Shown: in pieces, positions 1 through 9,264 of the stretch
Position numbering within the stretch: position 1 is the stretch's first letter
How the letters are laid out: each line of letters starts with the position of its first letter
Assembly: GCA_020060465.1 (NCBI GenBank)
Contig: JAGVAD010000006.1
Span: 1 to 64,000 of the forward strand
DNA from: Anaerolineales bacterium
Lineage (GTDB): Bacteria > Chloroflexota > Anaerolineae > Anaerolineales > UBA4823
DNA: 64,000 nt
Direction: 5' to 3'
The notes under the pieces: model-generated
Told to the model about the DNA's origin: nothing
What the model saw: only the letters and a program-made list of their open reading frames with translations
The model's database searches: none
Program-made: the position numbers and the translations under genes

Positions 1-81
1 CAAGGCGGCATAGCCGCCGCGGCAGCCTTCGCCCTGATGGGGTTCTATGCATTCCTGCGCCGGTTGGGGAAAAAACGCTAA
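1..81 (+). CDS. 3' end of a membrane protein (partial)
   Basis: The first 81 bases are an open frame that enters from the left edge and stops at TAA. It encodes 26 residues: an alanine-rich hydrophobic stretch (IAAAAFALMGFYAFL) followed by a basic tail (RRLGKKR). This looks like the last transmembrane segment of an integral membrane protein with a cytoplasmic positive C-terminus. It lies 9 bases upstream of pth on the same strand, so it may share its transcript. The family cannot be named from this fragment. Confidence 0.5.
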   Translation, partial: QGGIAAAAAFALMGFYAFLRRLGKKR

Positions 82-90
82 GAAAATTCA

Positions 91-681
91 ATGAACACCA
101 ACGAGAACGCCAATTTGTACCTGATCGCCGGGCTGGGCAATCCAGGGCCGGAATATCGCCGTAACCGCCATAACGTCGGTTTCATGCTTTTGGATCGTAT
201 GGCAGAACGCCTGGGGCTGAATTTCTCGCGCTTCGAATCGAACGCTCTGATCGCCAAAGGCGAATATCAGAGCAAGCGTCTGATCCTGGCCAAACCGCGC
301 ACCTACATGAACCTTTCTGGCCAGGCAGTAGGAGCGCTGTTGCGCTATTACAAAGTACCCCTCGCCAATTTAATGGTGGCTTATGACGATGTAGATTTGC
401 CGCTGGGGACTCTGCGCCTCCGCCCGACGGGCGGCTCCGCCGGTCAAAAAGGGATGATGTCCATCATTGAACGCCTGGGGACGCAAGATTTCCCCCGCCT
501 GCGAATCGGCATTGGGCGACCGCCTGGCCGCATGGACGCGGCGGACTACGTGTTGCAAGATTTCTCCGCCGCCGAATTGGAATTTCTGACGCCCACTTTA
601 GAGCGCGCGGTGGACGCTGTGCTGACCTTCCTCTCCGAAGGTCTGGATGCAGCGATGAATAAGTACAACGCCAATGGATAG
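91..681 (+). CDS. pth: Peptidyl-tRNA hydrolase
   Basis: Releases tRNA from peptidyl-tRNAs that drop off the ribosome during translation; cytoplasmic. The 196-residue length is normal for bacterial Pth. The N-terminal motif GLGNPGPEYRRNRHNVGF is diagnostic, with the catalytic histidine at about residue 27 next to Asn28; a second family block, AYDDVDLPLG, is followed by RPTGGSAGQKGM. The ATG at 91 is the first in frame and has only a weak purine-rich upstream region. The gene overlaps the start of mfd by 8 bases, implying translational coupling. Confidence 0.97.
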   Translation: MNTNENANLYLIAGLGNPGPEYRRNRHNVGFMLLDRMAERLGLNFSRFESNALIAKGEYQSKRLILAKPRTYMNLSGQAVGALLRYYKVPLANLMVAYDDVDLPLGTLRLRPTGGSAGQKGMMSIIERLGTQDFPRLRIGIGRPPGRMDAADYVLQDFSAAELEFLTPTLERAVDAVLTFLSEGLDAAMNKYNANG

Positions 682-3600
682 CGAAAGCGGATTGCAACTA
701 CAGACCTTAATCCAGGCAATCAGCGCCGCGATTCAACCTATGACCAATCCCCTACAGGCTGGCGAAGCCCTCGCGCCGTTGGGTTTGCGCCGTTCGGCGC
801 GTCTGCCAGTCACCGCTGCGCTGAATCGAATCTGGCCCGGCCCTCTATTACTGATTACCGACCGCGCCGATCGCGCCCTGGGTATGATGGAAGAGCTGGC
901 TGTTTGGGCGCCGGAAATTCCGCGCCTGTTGTTTCCAGAACCCGCGCCCCTTTTCTATGAAGATGCCGCCTGGGGAGAGAACACGCGGCGCGAACGGTTG
1001 GCCGCCCTCACCCAACTGGCCGCTTATCACATTCCAGGCGCGCCGCAGCCTGCCAAACCCGTCGTCATTATTGCGCCGGCGCGGGCGATTATGACCCGCA
1101 CCCTGCCACGCCGCGATTTTCTCAAGGCAACGCGCCTGCTGCGCCGCGGACAGACCCTGCCCATAGATGAGCTGGCGCGCAGTTTATTTGAGCTGGGGTA
1201 TGAACCGGTGAACACCGTCATCGCTCCAGGCCAGTTTGCCCGCCGCGGCGGTCTGTTGGATGCGTGGCCGCCGGCGGAAGCGCTGCCTGTACGCCTGGAA
1301 TATTTCGGCGACGAGATCGAGACCCTGCGGCGTTTTGACCCGGCAACCCAGCGCACGTTCAAAAACATCTCGGAGATTGCCGCGCAACGCCTGCTAATCA
1401 CCCCAGCCAGAGAATTTCTTATCCGAGAAGGCCATCTGCTGCCGGAAGGCGATTCTTCCTACCGCGAATTTCTGATCCCGTTGCTGCATCCCACTCCGGC
1501 CAGCCTGCTGGATTATTTACCTCGCCACTCCCTGACGCTGCTCGATGACCGTCAGAACATCGAAGATGCCATCGCCGAGATCGAAGAGCAGGCAACCGCC
1601 ATGCGGCAAGAGGCCATTCGCGAAGGCGTTCTGTCCCCCGACTTCCCCATCCCCTACTTAAGCCTGTCCGAACTGAAAGATTCCCTCGGCAGCCGCCCCG
1701 TGCTGGAACTGGGCTACCCCTCCGCGGGAGAGAATGGCTCATGGGTCAGCTCCATCTCAGATAGCGAGAAGCCCTCTCTGGCAGATTATTTTACCGCCGG
1801 GCCGCGTTTCGCCGGACGATTAAAAAACGTGCTGGAACACATGACCGAACGCTGCCAGGCAAGGGAGAGTCTGTGGATTGTCTCGCGCCAGGCTGCCCGT
1901 TTGAAAGAACTATGGATCGAGCAAAAACTGGATTGTGGTGGAAACGCGCCTGTCTTTATTGAAGGCAGCCTGGCAGAAGGATGGAGCTACACTCCACCAG
2001 ATGGCCGTACTTTGCACCTTCTCACCGATGGGGAGATCTTTGGCTGGCGGCGGCCTGAACCACGCCGGCGCGCTCGTCCTGTCGCCGAAGCGCCGGAAGC
2101 CAGCTATAGCGATTTATCCATCGGCGATTTCGTCGTCCATGTGGATCATGGCATTGGCCGCTTTGTCGGTCTGGTGCAACGCGAGATTGATGGAGTGGAA
2201 CGCGAATATCTGTGCATCGAATATGCCGACGACGCCCAACTCTTTGTGCCAATCCATCAGGCAGACCGCCTGACGCGCTATATCGGCCCGGATGGCCGCC
2301 CGCCGACGCTCAGCCGACTGGGCAGCCCGGATTGGAAAAACACAAAAGCGCACGTTAAAGAGGCGGTGCAGGAAGTCGCCGAGGACCTGCTGGAACTCTA
2401 CGCCCGGCGCAGCGTGATCGAGGGTTTTTCTTTTAGCCCAGATAACGCCTGGCAGCAGGAGCTGGAAGCCAGCTTCCCCTACATCGAGACGGACGATCAA
2501 ATGCGGGTGATCGCCGAGGTAAAGCGTGATATGCAATCCAAACGCCCCATGGATCGCCTGATCTGCGGCGATGTGGGCTACGGCAAAACTGAGGTAGCCT
2601 TACGCGCCGCCTTCAAAGCCGTACTGGACGGCAAACAAGTCGCCATGCTTGTACCGACTACGGTGCTTGCCCAACAGCACTACAACACTTTCCGCCAGCG
2701 CCTGGCGGCATATCCGGTGGAAGTTGAAATGCTCTCCCGCTTTCGCACCCCGCAGCAGCAACGTGAGATTATCGAGCGCCTGGAGAAGGGCCAGGTGGAT
2801 ATTGTTATCGGCACTCACCGCTTGCTCTCATCGGATGTAAAGTTCAAGGACTTGGGGTTGTTGATTATTGATGAGGAGCAGCGCTTCGGGGTGACACATA
2901 AAGAGGCTCTGAAGAAGATGCGCACCGAAGTAGACGTGCTTACGTTGACCGCCACGCCCATCCCGCGCACGCTGTATATGGCGTTGAGCGGGGTACGGGA
3001 TATTTCCACCATCAATACGCCGCCAGAAGAGCGGCTGCCGGTGATCACCCACGTTGGGCCTTATTCGCCGCGCCTGGTTCGGCAAGCGATTTTACGCGAG
3101 ATGGAGCGCGGAGGACAGGTGTTCTTTGTGCATAATCGCGTCCAAACCATTGGCGCCATGTACGCTCACTTACATCAGCTTGTCCCTGAAGCGCGCATTG
3201 TCATCGCGCATGGGAAAATGCAGGAGAATGAGCTGGCGCAACGGATGCAGGCATTTTCGGATGGCGAGGTGGATGTGTTATTGAGCACCTCCATCATCGA
3301 ATCCGGCCTGGACATCCCCAACGCCAACACGCTGATCGTGGATCGCGCCGACACCTTCGGGCTGGCGCAGCTCTATCAACTACGCGGACGGGTGGGGCGC
3401 GGAGCGCAGCGGGCATACGCTTATTTCTTTCGGCATAACCGTAAATCCCCGTCACTGGAAGGCCGCCAACGGCTAGAAACCATCGCCGAAAACACCCAGC
3501 TCGGCGCAGGCTATTCAATTGCCATGCGCGATCTCGAAATTCGCGGCGCAGGCGATATCCTGGGTGTCCGTCAGCATGGTCACATCGCCGCAGTCGGCTT

Positions 3601-4126
3601 TCACCTGTATACCGCCTTACTTGCTGAGGCAGTACGGCGGCTAAGAAAAACCCAAGACCAGCCCATGCCCATCCTGCCGCAAACGCTCAACCTGCAGCTC
3701 ATCCCGGTCAATGTGGAACTGCCCTTGCCGACGGGCATCCCGGCAGACTATGTTCCCGATAAAGGTGTGCGCCTGGGACTCTACCGCCGCATGGCAGATA
3801 TGCGCCGCTCTGACGAGTTGGAAGCCCTGGAAGAGGAATTCCGGGATCGCTTCGGCCCTCCGCCGGCGGCTGTTCAAAACCTGCTCTTTCAACTGAAAGT
3901 AAAACTACTGGCTGAACCTGGGCGGTTGTCTTCAATTGGGGTAGAAAACGGTCAGCTTGTGCTGCGTTTCAGCGAGAGTCAAGTCCCTGATGATTTGCCT
4001 TATTTGGGATCGCAAGCGCGGGTGGGGAAAACCGCTCTCTGGCTGCCCTACGCCAACACGCCAGACTGGCGGGAGAGGCTGATCGAGGTGTTAGAAAAAA
4101 TCGCCCGCAGCAGGCAGATCGAATGA
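674..4126 (+). CDS. mfd: Transcription-repair coupling factor Mfd
   Basis: ATP-dependent translocase that removes RNA polymerase stalled at DNA lesions and recruits UvrA. The 1150 residues match full-length Mfd: an N-terminal UvrB-like region, the RNA-polymerase-interacting CarD-like domain (about 475-550, containing [17 protein letters not shown]), Walker A GDVGYGKT near residue 632, the DEEQRFG helicase box near 733, TATPIPRTL and RGRVGRG motifs, and a C-terminal TRCF domain (after about 1000). The start overlaps the pth stop by 8 bases, and the stop overlaps the next start as ATGA. No domain appears to be missing. Confidence 0.97.
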   Translation: MDSESGLQLQTLIQAISAAIQPMTNPLQAGEALAPLGLRRSARLPVTAALNRIWPGPLLLITDRADRALGMMEELAVWAPEIPRLLFPEPAPLFYEDAAWGENTRRERLAALTQLAAYHIPGAPQPAKPVVIIAPARAIMTRTLPRRDFLKATRLLRRGQTLPIDELARSLFELGYEPVNTVIAPGQFARRGGLLDAWPPAEALPVRLEYFGDEIETLRRFDPATQRTFKNISEIAAQRLLITPAREFLIREGHLLPEGDSSYREFLIPLLHPTPASLLDYLPRHSLTLLDDRQNIEDAIAEIEEQATAMRQEAIREGVLSPDFPIPYLSLSELKDSLGSRPVLELGYPSAGENGSWVSSISDSEKPSLADYFTAGPRFAGRLKNVLEHMTERCQARESLWIVSRQAARLKELWIEQKLDCGGNAPVFIEGSLAEGWSYTPPDGRTLHLLTDGEIFGWRRPEPRRRARPVAEAPEASYSDLSIGDFVVHVDHGIGRFVGLVQREIDGVEREYLCIEYADDAQLFVPIHQADRLTRYIGPDGRPPTLSRLGSPDWKNTKAHVKEAVQEVAEDLLELYARRSVIEGFSFSPDNAWQQELEASFPYIETDDQMRVIAEVKRDMQSKRPMDRLICGDVGYGKTEVALRAAFKAVLDGKQVAMLVPTTVLAQQHYNTFRQRLAAYPVEVEMLSRFRTPQQQREIIERLEKGQVDIVIGTHRLLSSDVKFKDLGLLIIDEEQRFGVTHKEALKKMRTEVDVLTLTATPIPRTLYMALSGVRDISTINTPPEERLPVITHVGPYSPRLVRQAILREMERGGQVFFVHNRVQTIGAMYAHLHQLVPEARIVIAHGKMQENELAQRMQAFSDGEVDVLLSTSIIESGLDIPNANTLIVDRADTFGLAQLYQLRGRVGRGAQRAYAYFFRHNRKSPSLEGRQRLETIAENTQLGAGYSIAMRDLEIRGAGDILGVRQHGHIAAVGFHLYTALLAEAVRRLRKTQDQPMPILPQTLNLQLIPVNVELPLPTGIPADYVPDKGVRLGLYRRMADMRRSDELEALEEEFRDRFGPPPAAVQNLLFQLKVKLLAEPGRLSSIGVENGQLVLRFSESQVPDDLPYLGSQARVGKTALWLPYANTPDWRERLIEVLEKIARSRQIE

Positions 4127-4752
4127 AACCGCCGCGCATTCCCATTTCGAAACGCCTGTTGGATCTATGCCTGACCTGCCTGGCGCTGATCCTGCTCTCG
4201 CCTATCTTGTTGCTAATCGCGCTGTTGGTGCGCATTCGGCTGGGATCGCCGGTATTGTTCAAACAACAACGCCCCGGCTATCTGGGCAAACCGTTTTTCA
4301 TTTACAAATTCCGCACCATGACCGACGACCGCGACGCGCAGGGTAATCTGTTGCCCGACGCCGAACGTCTGACGCATTTCGGGCATTTCTTGCGCTCCGC
4401 CAGCCTGGACGAACTACCGGAGTTGTTCAATGTGCTGCGCGGCGAGATGAGTCTGGTCGGCCCGCGCCCCTTATTGATGCAATATCTGGAGCGCTACTCG
4501 GCAGAACAAGCCCGCCGCCATAACGTGTTGCCCGGCATCACCGGCTGGGCGCAAATTAACGGGCGCAACGCCCTGAGCTGGGAAGACAAATTTCGCCTGG
4601 ATGTTTGGTACGTGGATCACTGGTCGTTCTGGCTGGACGTGAAGATTTTGTTTCTTACGCTGGTCAAGGTTTTGAAGCGCGAGGGCATCAATCAACCCGG
4701 CTATGCTACCGCAGAAGAATTTATGGGCAATGAAAACCATGCAGCAAATTGA
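4123..4752 (+). CDS. PglC/WcaJ-type phosphosugar transferase
   Basis: Predicted to move a sugar-1-phosphate from a nucleotide sugar onto undecaprenyl phosphate at the cytoplasmic membrane, the first step of lipid-linked glycan assembly. The 209-residue size is that of the minimal monotopic PglC class. Seen: a hydrophobic re-entrant helix (about 12-38), the block FKQQRPGYLGKPFFIYKFRTM, the catalytic Asp-Glu pair in SLDELPE (about Asp96-Glu97), and the GPRPLL and PGITGWAQINGRN blocks. It overlaps mfd by ATGA and the following E1 alpha gene by 23 bases. With the DegT aminotransferase and PglD-like acyltransferase downstream it resembles a bacillosamine-type pathway. The exact sugar is unknown. 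Confidence 0.9.
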   Translation: MKPPRIPISKRLLDLCLTCLALILLSPILLLIALLVRIRLGSPVLFKQQRPGYLGKPFFIYKFRTMTDDRDAQGNLLPDAERLTHFGHFLRSASLDELPELFNVLRGEMSLVGPRPLLMQYLERYSAEQARRHNVLPGITGWAQINGRNALSWEDKFRLDVWYVDHWSFWLDVKILFLTLVKVLKREGINQPGYATAEEFMGNENHAAN

Positions 4753-5638
4753 AGCCGAACTGTATCGGGCGATGTTTCGCATCCGCCGCTTTGAAGAAAC
4801 CGTGCTGGACAACTTTCCCAAAGGGGTCTTTTTCGGCACCACTCATACCTATCTTGGGCAGGAGGCCAACGCGGTTGGTGTGCTGCATCACATGAACCAG
4901 GATGAAGTGGTGTTTAGCAACCATCGTTGTCACGGCCACTTCCTGGCTTACGGCGGGGATGCGCGGGCGTTGTTCGCCGAACTGATGGGCAAAGCCAGCG
5001 GCGTGTGCGGCGGACGCGGCGGCTCTCAGCATTTGCACTGGAGAAACTTCTACTCCAACGGAGTGCAGGGAGGGATTGTACCCATTGCCGTCGGCGCGGC
5101 GTTGGCTGAAAAACGCAAAGGCGCGCGTGCTGCAACAGTGGCGTTCCTGGGCGATGGAACACTGGGCGAAGGCGTTGTGTACGAAGCTCTCAACCTGGCG
5201 GCTCTGTGGCAGGCGCCTATCCTGTTCGTGGTGGAAAACAACCATATCGCTCAAACCACGCCAGTTGAGCTGGCGCTGGCTGGTGGCATATCCGCCCGCT
5301 TCGCAGCGTTCGATATCCCCGCTCGCGAACTGGACACCAGCGATGTGATGGAAATTTTGCCTGCTGCTGGCGCTTTGCTGGAACAAGTGCGCACTCAATC
5401 TGCGCCGCGCGCCTTGATTTTGCACACCTGGCGTTTTGGACCGCATTCCAAAGGCGATGACACACGCCCGGCGGAAACGATTGCGCGCCTGCGGCAATCT
5501 CGCGACCCACTGACTCTGCACGCTGCGCGGCTTTCTCCGGCAGAAAAAGAAGCCATTGAGGCGCAAGTAGAGGATGAAATTCAGCGGGCGTACCAACAGG
5601 CATTCGCCGATCCCTATTCCTCAATTGCGGATTTATAA
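4730..5638 (+). CDS. 2-oxoacid dehydrogenase E1 alpha-like subunit
   Basis: Thiamine-diphosphate-dependent E1 alpha subunit that would decarboxylate a 2-oxoacid and pass the acyl group to a lipoyl arm. The TPP/Mg motif GDGTLGEG (from about residue 141) runs to the paired Asn at 170-171 (VVENN); the N-terminal FRIRRFEE and the GGRGGSQHLH loop are family-typical. At 302 residues it is slightly short. I chose the ATG at 4730 rather than 4703 because homologues begin near MQQIEAELYRAMF; ATG 4739 is also possible. It overlaps the PglC-like gene. Unlike the PDH operon at 37 kb, no ordinary E2 follows; the lipoyl protein three genes downstream is the likely partner. Substrate unknown. Confidence 0.88.
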   Translation: MKTMQQIEAELYRAMFRIRRFEETVLDNFPKGVFFGTTHTYLGQEANAVGVLHHMNQDEVVFSNHRCHGHFLAYGGDARALFAELMGKASGVCGGRGGSQHLHWRNFYSNGVQGGIVPIAVGAALAEKRKGARAATVAFLGDGTLGEGVVYEALNLAALWQAPILFVVENNHIAQTTPVELALAGGISARFAAFDIPARELDTSDVMEILPAAGALLEQVRTQSAPRALILHTWRFGPHSKGDDTRPAETIARLRQSRDPLTLHAARLSPAEKEAIEAQVEDEIQRAYQQAFADPYSSIADL

Positions 5639-5675
5639 AATCGCAAACCCTTTTCTTTGATAATGGACGTTCCCT

Positions 5676-6725
5676 ATGCCCACCGTGCTTGACTCCCTCA
5701 ATACCGCTTTGCGCCAGGCGCTGACCCAGGATGAACGCGTGTTGATCCTGGGAGAAGATCTGCTCGATCCATACGGCGGCGCATTTAAAGTCACACGCGG
5801 ACTATCAGACGCTTTCCCTGGACGTGTGTTGACCACCCCCATCTCGGAAGCCGGTTTCACTGGTCTGGCGATTGGCATGGCGCTGCGCGGCCTGCGCCCG
5901 GTGGTGGAGATTATGTTCGGCGATTTTTTGACCCTGGCGGCGGATCAAATCATCAATCACGCCGCCAAGTTTCGTTGGATGTATAACGGCAACAAACCCG
6001 AAACCGAACGAGTGAGTCTGCCATTGGTCATTCGCACACCGATGGGCGGACGGCGCGGCTACGGCCCAACCCACAGCCAGACGCTGGAGAAACACTTCCT
6101 GGGTACGCCGGGGTTGGTCGTGTTAGCGCCCTGCGCCCTGGGCGACCCCGGTCAATTGTTGCTGGATGCGATTCTGTTCACCAATGACCCGCTCCTGTTC
6201 GTAGAAAACAAGCTGCTTTATCTGGCGCAGGTGCAAGACATCACGCAATCGGACGATTTCGAATTCCGCATCCACAACGATCGTACAGATGCTGAACCAG
6301 GGTTTGCTGCACCCACATACCTTTGTCGGGTGCGCGGCGCTCCGCCGCCCACTCTAACATTGACCGCCTACGGGTACATGGCAGAACTTGCTCAGCAGGC
6401 GCAGCGCCGCCTGGCTTATGAGCATGAAGTGTTTGTTGAGTTGGTTGTTCCTACTGGATTGTCACCGTGCAAGATGCATCCGCTGCTTGCCTCCCTCGAA
6501 CGCACCGGACGGCTGCTGGCAGTCGAAGAAGGGACGCGCAACTTGGGCTGGGGCGCAGAAATTCTGGCGCGCAGCGCCGAAGCTCTTGGTGCACGCCTGA
6601 AGCGCGCTCGGCGCCTGGCTGCCCACGACCTCCCTATACCAGCCAGCGGCCCGTTAGAGGCTCATGTGTTGCCTTCTGTTGAAAACATCATTCAATGTTG
6701 CCTTGAAATGACGCAAAGCGATTAA
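5676..6725 (+). CDS. 2-oxoacid dehydrogenase E1 beta-like subunit
   Basis: Partner of the preceding E1 alpha in an alpha2beta2 TPP enzyme. Seen: the N-terminal pyrimidine-binding domain with the conserved glutamate in TPISEAGFTGLAIGMAL, the FGDFLTLAADQI and THSQTLE blocks, and a C-terminal transketolase-like domain (about 215-340). The region around residues 200-225 is longer than in the second E1 beta of this window (38329-39300), giving 349 against 323 residues. The gap of 37 bases from E1 alpha fits one transcript. It could act on pyruvate, a branched-chain oxoacid or another oxoacid; the sequence does not decide. Confidence 0.9.
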   Translation: MPTVLDSLNTALRQALTQDERVLILGEDLLDPYGGAFKVTRGLSDAFPGRVLTTPISEAGFTGLAIGMALRGLRPVVEIMFGDFLTLAADQIINHAAKFRWMYNGNKPETERVSLPLVIRTPMGGRRGYGPTHSQTLEKHFLGTPGLVVLAPCALGDPGQLLLDAILFTNDPLLFVENKLLYLAQVQDITQSDDFEFRIHNDRTDAEPGFAAPTYLCRVRGAPPPTLTLTAYGYMAELAQQAQRRLAYEHEVFVELVVPTGLSPCKMHPLLASLERTGRLLAVEEGTRNLGWGAEILARSAEALGARLKRARRLAAHDLPIPASGPLEAHVLPSVENIIQCCLEMTQSD

Positions 6726-6780
6726 AATAAGCTTCTGTTCATATTGGTAGTCACTTGATTGGTAAGAAGGGAGATTTGAA

Positions 6781-8070
6781 TTGGCCGCCTCAGCGACGTC
6801 CTCGAACCCGCAATTATTCCATTGTCCAACCTGCGGCGCAGCGCTTCCGGTGCCGGACGAAGCCCCCTCTGTGCGCTGCCAATATTGCGGCAGCACCGTG
6901 TTGGTGCCCCCAGAATATCGCTCCCAGAAATCTCAGCCAATAGCCGCTGCCGCGCAGCCGATTGTAATCCATGTCGACGGCCAAGCCATTGACGTTGAGC
7001 AAGAAGCGCCACAGGCGCGCCGTTCTATCGTTGGAGTAATCACAATTTTAACGGTCAGTTGTGTTCTCATCAGCGCCATCTCCGCCGTGCTTATCGCCAG
7101 CGGGGTTTTTTCCACCACCAGGCTGGTTAGCCAGAGCATCCATCAAGTCATCACCCAGGCTGTCGTCGTTGATCCAGCCGCGCAGCTCACTCAAGCCGCA
7201 GAGATTGCTCCTACCACCATGCCCACAATTAATCCAGGCTACAGCATCGCGCTGCAATTTGGCGCCAGGGGTAGTGGTCCGGGGCAGTTCGATGACGCGC
7301 GTTGGGTGGCAGTGGCTCCCGATGGCAACCTCTTCACCGCGGAATTTCAGGATGGCCGTCTGCAAAAATTCGATCCGACGGGTAAGTTCCTTTCGCTGAT
7401 CAACATCCCCCCCGACGATCAAGAGTATATCACCGTATCTGACCTGGTTGCCGATTACGCCGGGCGGCTGCTGATAGCCCGCCGCGGCCATATCCTGATC
7501 TTCGACGCCGCCAGCGGCAGCCAAAGCGATGCCATACCGCGCAGCTTCCCCGACACCTGGTACGAAGCCCTGGCAGTAGATCCAGCGAATAACATCTACG
7601 CGCTGCATGTCGCCGCCGGCGAGCTGGATTTGATCAAAATGGACTCCAACGGCCAGATGATTTACCGTCTGCCGCAGATCACCGAGGGACTGGTGAAAAA
7701 AACCGAAATATCTCAGGTGCGGCGGCTGGCGGTGGATGGTTTGGGCAATATTTATTTACTGGATGAAAGCCAAAACCAGGTCTATCTGTTTGATCCGCAG
7801 GGCGGTTTCGTGGATCGCTTTGGCAGCAAAGGCGATGGGCCTGGTCTGCTCGATAGGCCAGAGGATTTGGCGGTTGACGGGCAGCAGCGCATCTATATTC
7901 TGGATCAAGATGGCATCGAAATCTTTGACGCCACCGGCGTCTCTCTCAAACAGATCCCTTCGGAGTACGAGGGTCACGCCTTTGACATCAAAGTGGATCT
8001 CGAAGGCTCTATCTACATCATCACCAACGCCGGGAAGGTGTACAAATTGAAAGTAAGCTTCAACACATGA
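6781..8070 (+). CDS. Zinc-ribbon / single-TM / NHL beta-propeller protein
   Basis: No named family recognised. Domains in order: a cytoplasmic zinc ribbon (Cys15, Cys18, Cys33, Cys36 as CPTC...CQYC), a polar linker, one membrane segment (about 83-109), then an extracytoplasmic beta-propeller of NHL type (about 150-429) with repeated DGNLFTAEF-, GNIYLLDE- and RIYILDQDG-like strands and a GSGPGQFDDA opening motif. The start is TTG at 6781, supported by a purine-rich ribosome site (aagaagggag) 8 bases upstream. Its stop overlaps the ATG of the lipoyl-acyltransferase gene (ATGA), so it is translationally coupled to that system. It may be a surface sensor or scaffold; this is inference. Confidence 0.75.
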   Translation: MAASATSSNPQLFHCPTCGAALPVPDEAPSVRCQYCGSTVLVPPEYRSQKSQPIAAAAQPIVIHVDGQAIDVEQEAPQARRSIVGVITILTVSCVLISAISAVLIASGVFSTTRLVSQSIHQVITQAVVVDPAAQLTQAAEIAPTTMPTINPGYSIALQFGARGSGPGQFDDARWVAVAPDGNLFTAEFQDGRLQKFDPTGKFLSLINIPPDDQEYITVSDLVADYAGRLLIARRGHILIFDAASGSQSDAIPRSFPDTWYEALAVDPANNIYALHVAAGELDLIKMDSNGQMIYRLPQITEGLVKKTEISQVRRLAVDGLGNIYLLDESQNQVYLFDPQGGFVDRFGSKGDGPGLLDRPEDLAVDGQQRIYILDQDGIEIFDATGVSLKQIPSEYEGHAFDIKVDLEGSIYIITNAGKVYKLKVSFNT

Positions 8071-9197
8071 AGGACTCCAACGCGCCTATTCAAGTTGTTA
8101 TTCCGCTGCTCAATCCGAATGAACCGGAAACGCTCATCTCCGAATTGCATGTCCAGGAAGGACAGCATGTAGAGAGCGGCGATCTGCTTTGCACTGTGGA
8201 GACCACCAAAGCCAATGCCCAGGTCGCAGCAGAGAGCGAAGGGTATGTGGTCGGTCTCCGCTTCCAGGCCGGGCAGACAGGGCGCGCCGGCGAAACGTTG
8301 TGCTACCTGGTCAGCGATCCGGCTTGGGAACCGCCCGCCGCTCCGACGCCCGCCAATGAACAGGTCAGCAGTCCACAGCTCGGACAACCGCCCCCACCAG
8401 GTTTGCGCATCACCCGGCCTGCGTTGGCGCTGGCTCAGCAGCGCGGCCTGGATTTATCCCGGTTGTCAACCGATCAACTGGTCACCGAAGCGATGGTGCG
8501 CCGCATGTTGGAGCAGTCCGACCAGGTTGAAAAGTTTGCCGTGCCAGAAGGCGCATTTGACCCCACTGCGCTCATCATCTACGGCGGCGGCGGTCACGGA
8601 AAGTCGCTGATTGATTTGGCGCGGCTGTTAGGGAGCTATCGCCTGGTTGGCATCGTGGATGATGGCATCCCGCGCGGCGAAAAGATCATGGATTTGCCGG
8701 TGCTGGGCGGCAGCGAAGTTCTGCCCGAATTATTTGCGCAGGGGGTACGCCTGGCGGTGAACGCCGTCGGCGGCATTGGCAATGTACAAATCCGCATCAA
8801 GGTGTTTGAGAAACTGGCAAAAGCCGGCTTTGTCTGCCCGGCGCTGGTACATCCGAGGGCGTTCGTGGAAGCCAGCGCAGCCCTTTCGCCAGGGGTGCAG
8901 ATATTTGCCCACGCTTATGTGGGCAGTCAGGCGCGGCTGGGGTACGGCTGCATTGTCAACACGGGCGCCATCCTTTCCCACGACTGCGTATTGGGAGATT
9001 ATGTCAACATCTCGCCAGGCGCAATATTGGCTGGCGAAGTGCAAGTCGGCGCCGGCGCCCTGATCGGCATGGGCGCGACAATCAACCTGCAAGCGCGTGT
9101 GGGTGCAGGGGCGCGCATCGGCAACGGCGCCACCGTCAAGCAGGATGTACCCGAAGAGGGAGTCGTGCGCGCTGGCTCAACCTGGCCGCCAGCATAA
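8067..9197 (+). CDS. Lipoyl domain - subunit-binding domain - PglD/NeuD-type acyltransferase fusion
   Basis: An unusual three-part protein of 376 residues. (1) Lipoyl-type domain, about 8-84, with the attachment lysine expected at Lys48 in VETTKAN and a GDLLCTVE turn; biotin domains normally have EAMKM. (2) Pro/Ala-rich linker, then a peripheral-subunit-binding-like helix pair (about 113-150, RITRPALALAQQRGLDLSRL). (3) PglD/NeuD sugar O/N-acyltransferase, about 167-376: Rossmann-like IIYGGGGHGKS, then a left-handed beta-helix with the catalytic His expected at 305 in GAILSHDC. Parts 1 and 2 are the front half of a dehydrogenase E2, whose catalytic domain is replaced. With E1 alpha/beta nearby, direct acyl transfer from lipoyl to an aminosugar is proposed (inference). 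Confidence 0.88.
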   Translation: MKDSNAPIQVVIPLLNPNEPETLISELHVQEGQHVESGDLLCTVETTKANAQVAAESEGYVVGLRFQAGQTGRAGETLCYLVSDPAWEPPAAPTPANEQVSSPQLGQPPPPGLRITRPALALAQQRGLDLSRLSTDQLVTEAMVRRMLEQSDQVEKFAVPEGAFDPTALIIYGGGGHGKSLIDLARLLGSYRLVGIVDDGIPRGEKIMDLPVLGGSEVLPELFAQGVRLAVNAVGGIGNVQIRIKVFEKLAKAGFVCPALVHPRAFVEASAALSPGVQIFAHAYVGSQARLGYGCIVNTGAILSHDCVLGDYVNISPGAILAGEVQVGAGALIGMGATINLQARVGAGARIGNGATVKQDVPEEGVVRAGSTWPPA

Positions 9198-9264
9198 AAT
9201 CGAACCTGAGCAACGGTGAAGCAATTATCATCTAACCCTTGTCAGACTGAGTAAGGAGGTGTTC

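Noticed and set aside
4721-5596. Long minus-strand open frame (291 codons) opposite E1 alpha
   Set aside because: It lies entirely over a gene with clear TPP motifs; its translation is Cys/Arg/Gln-rich with no recognisable motif.
8067-8320. Biotin-carrier domain instead of lipoyl in the fusion protein
   Set aside because: The attachment site is ETTKA, not the EAMKM of biotin domains, and E1 genes are beside it. No carboxylase gene is present.
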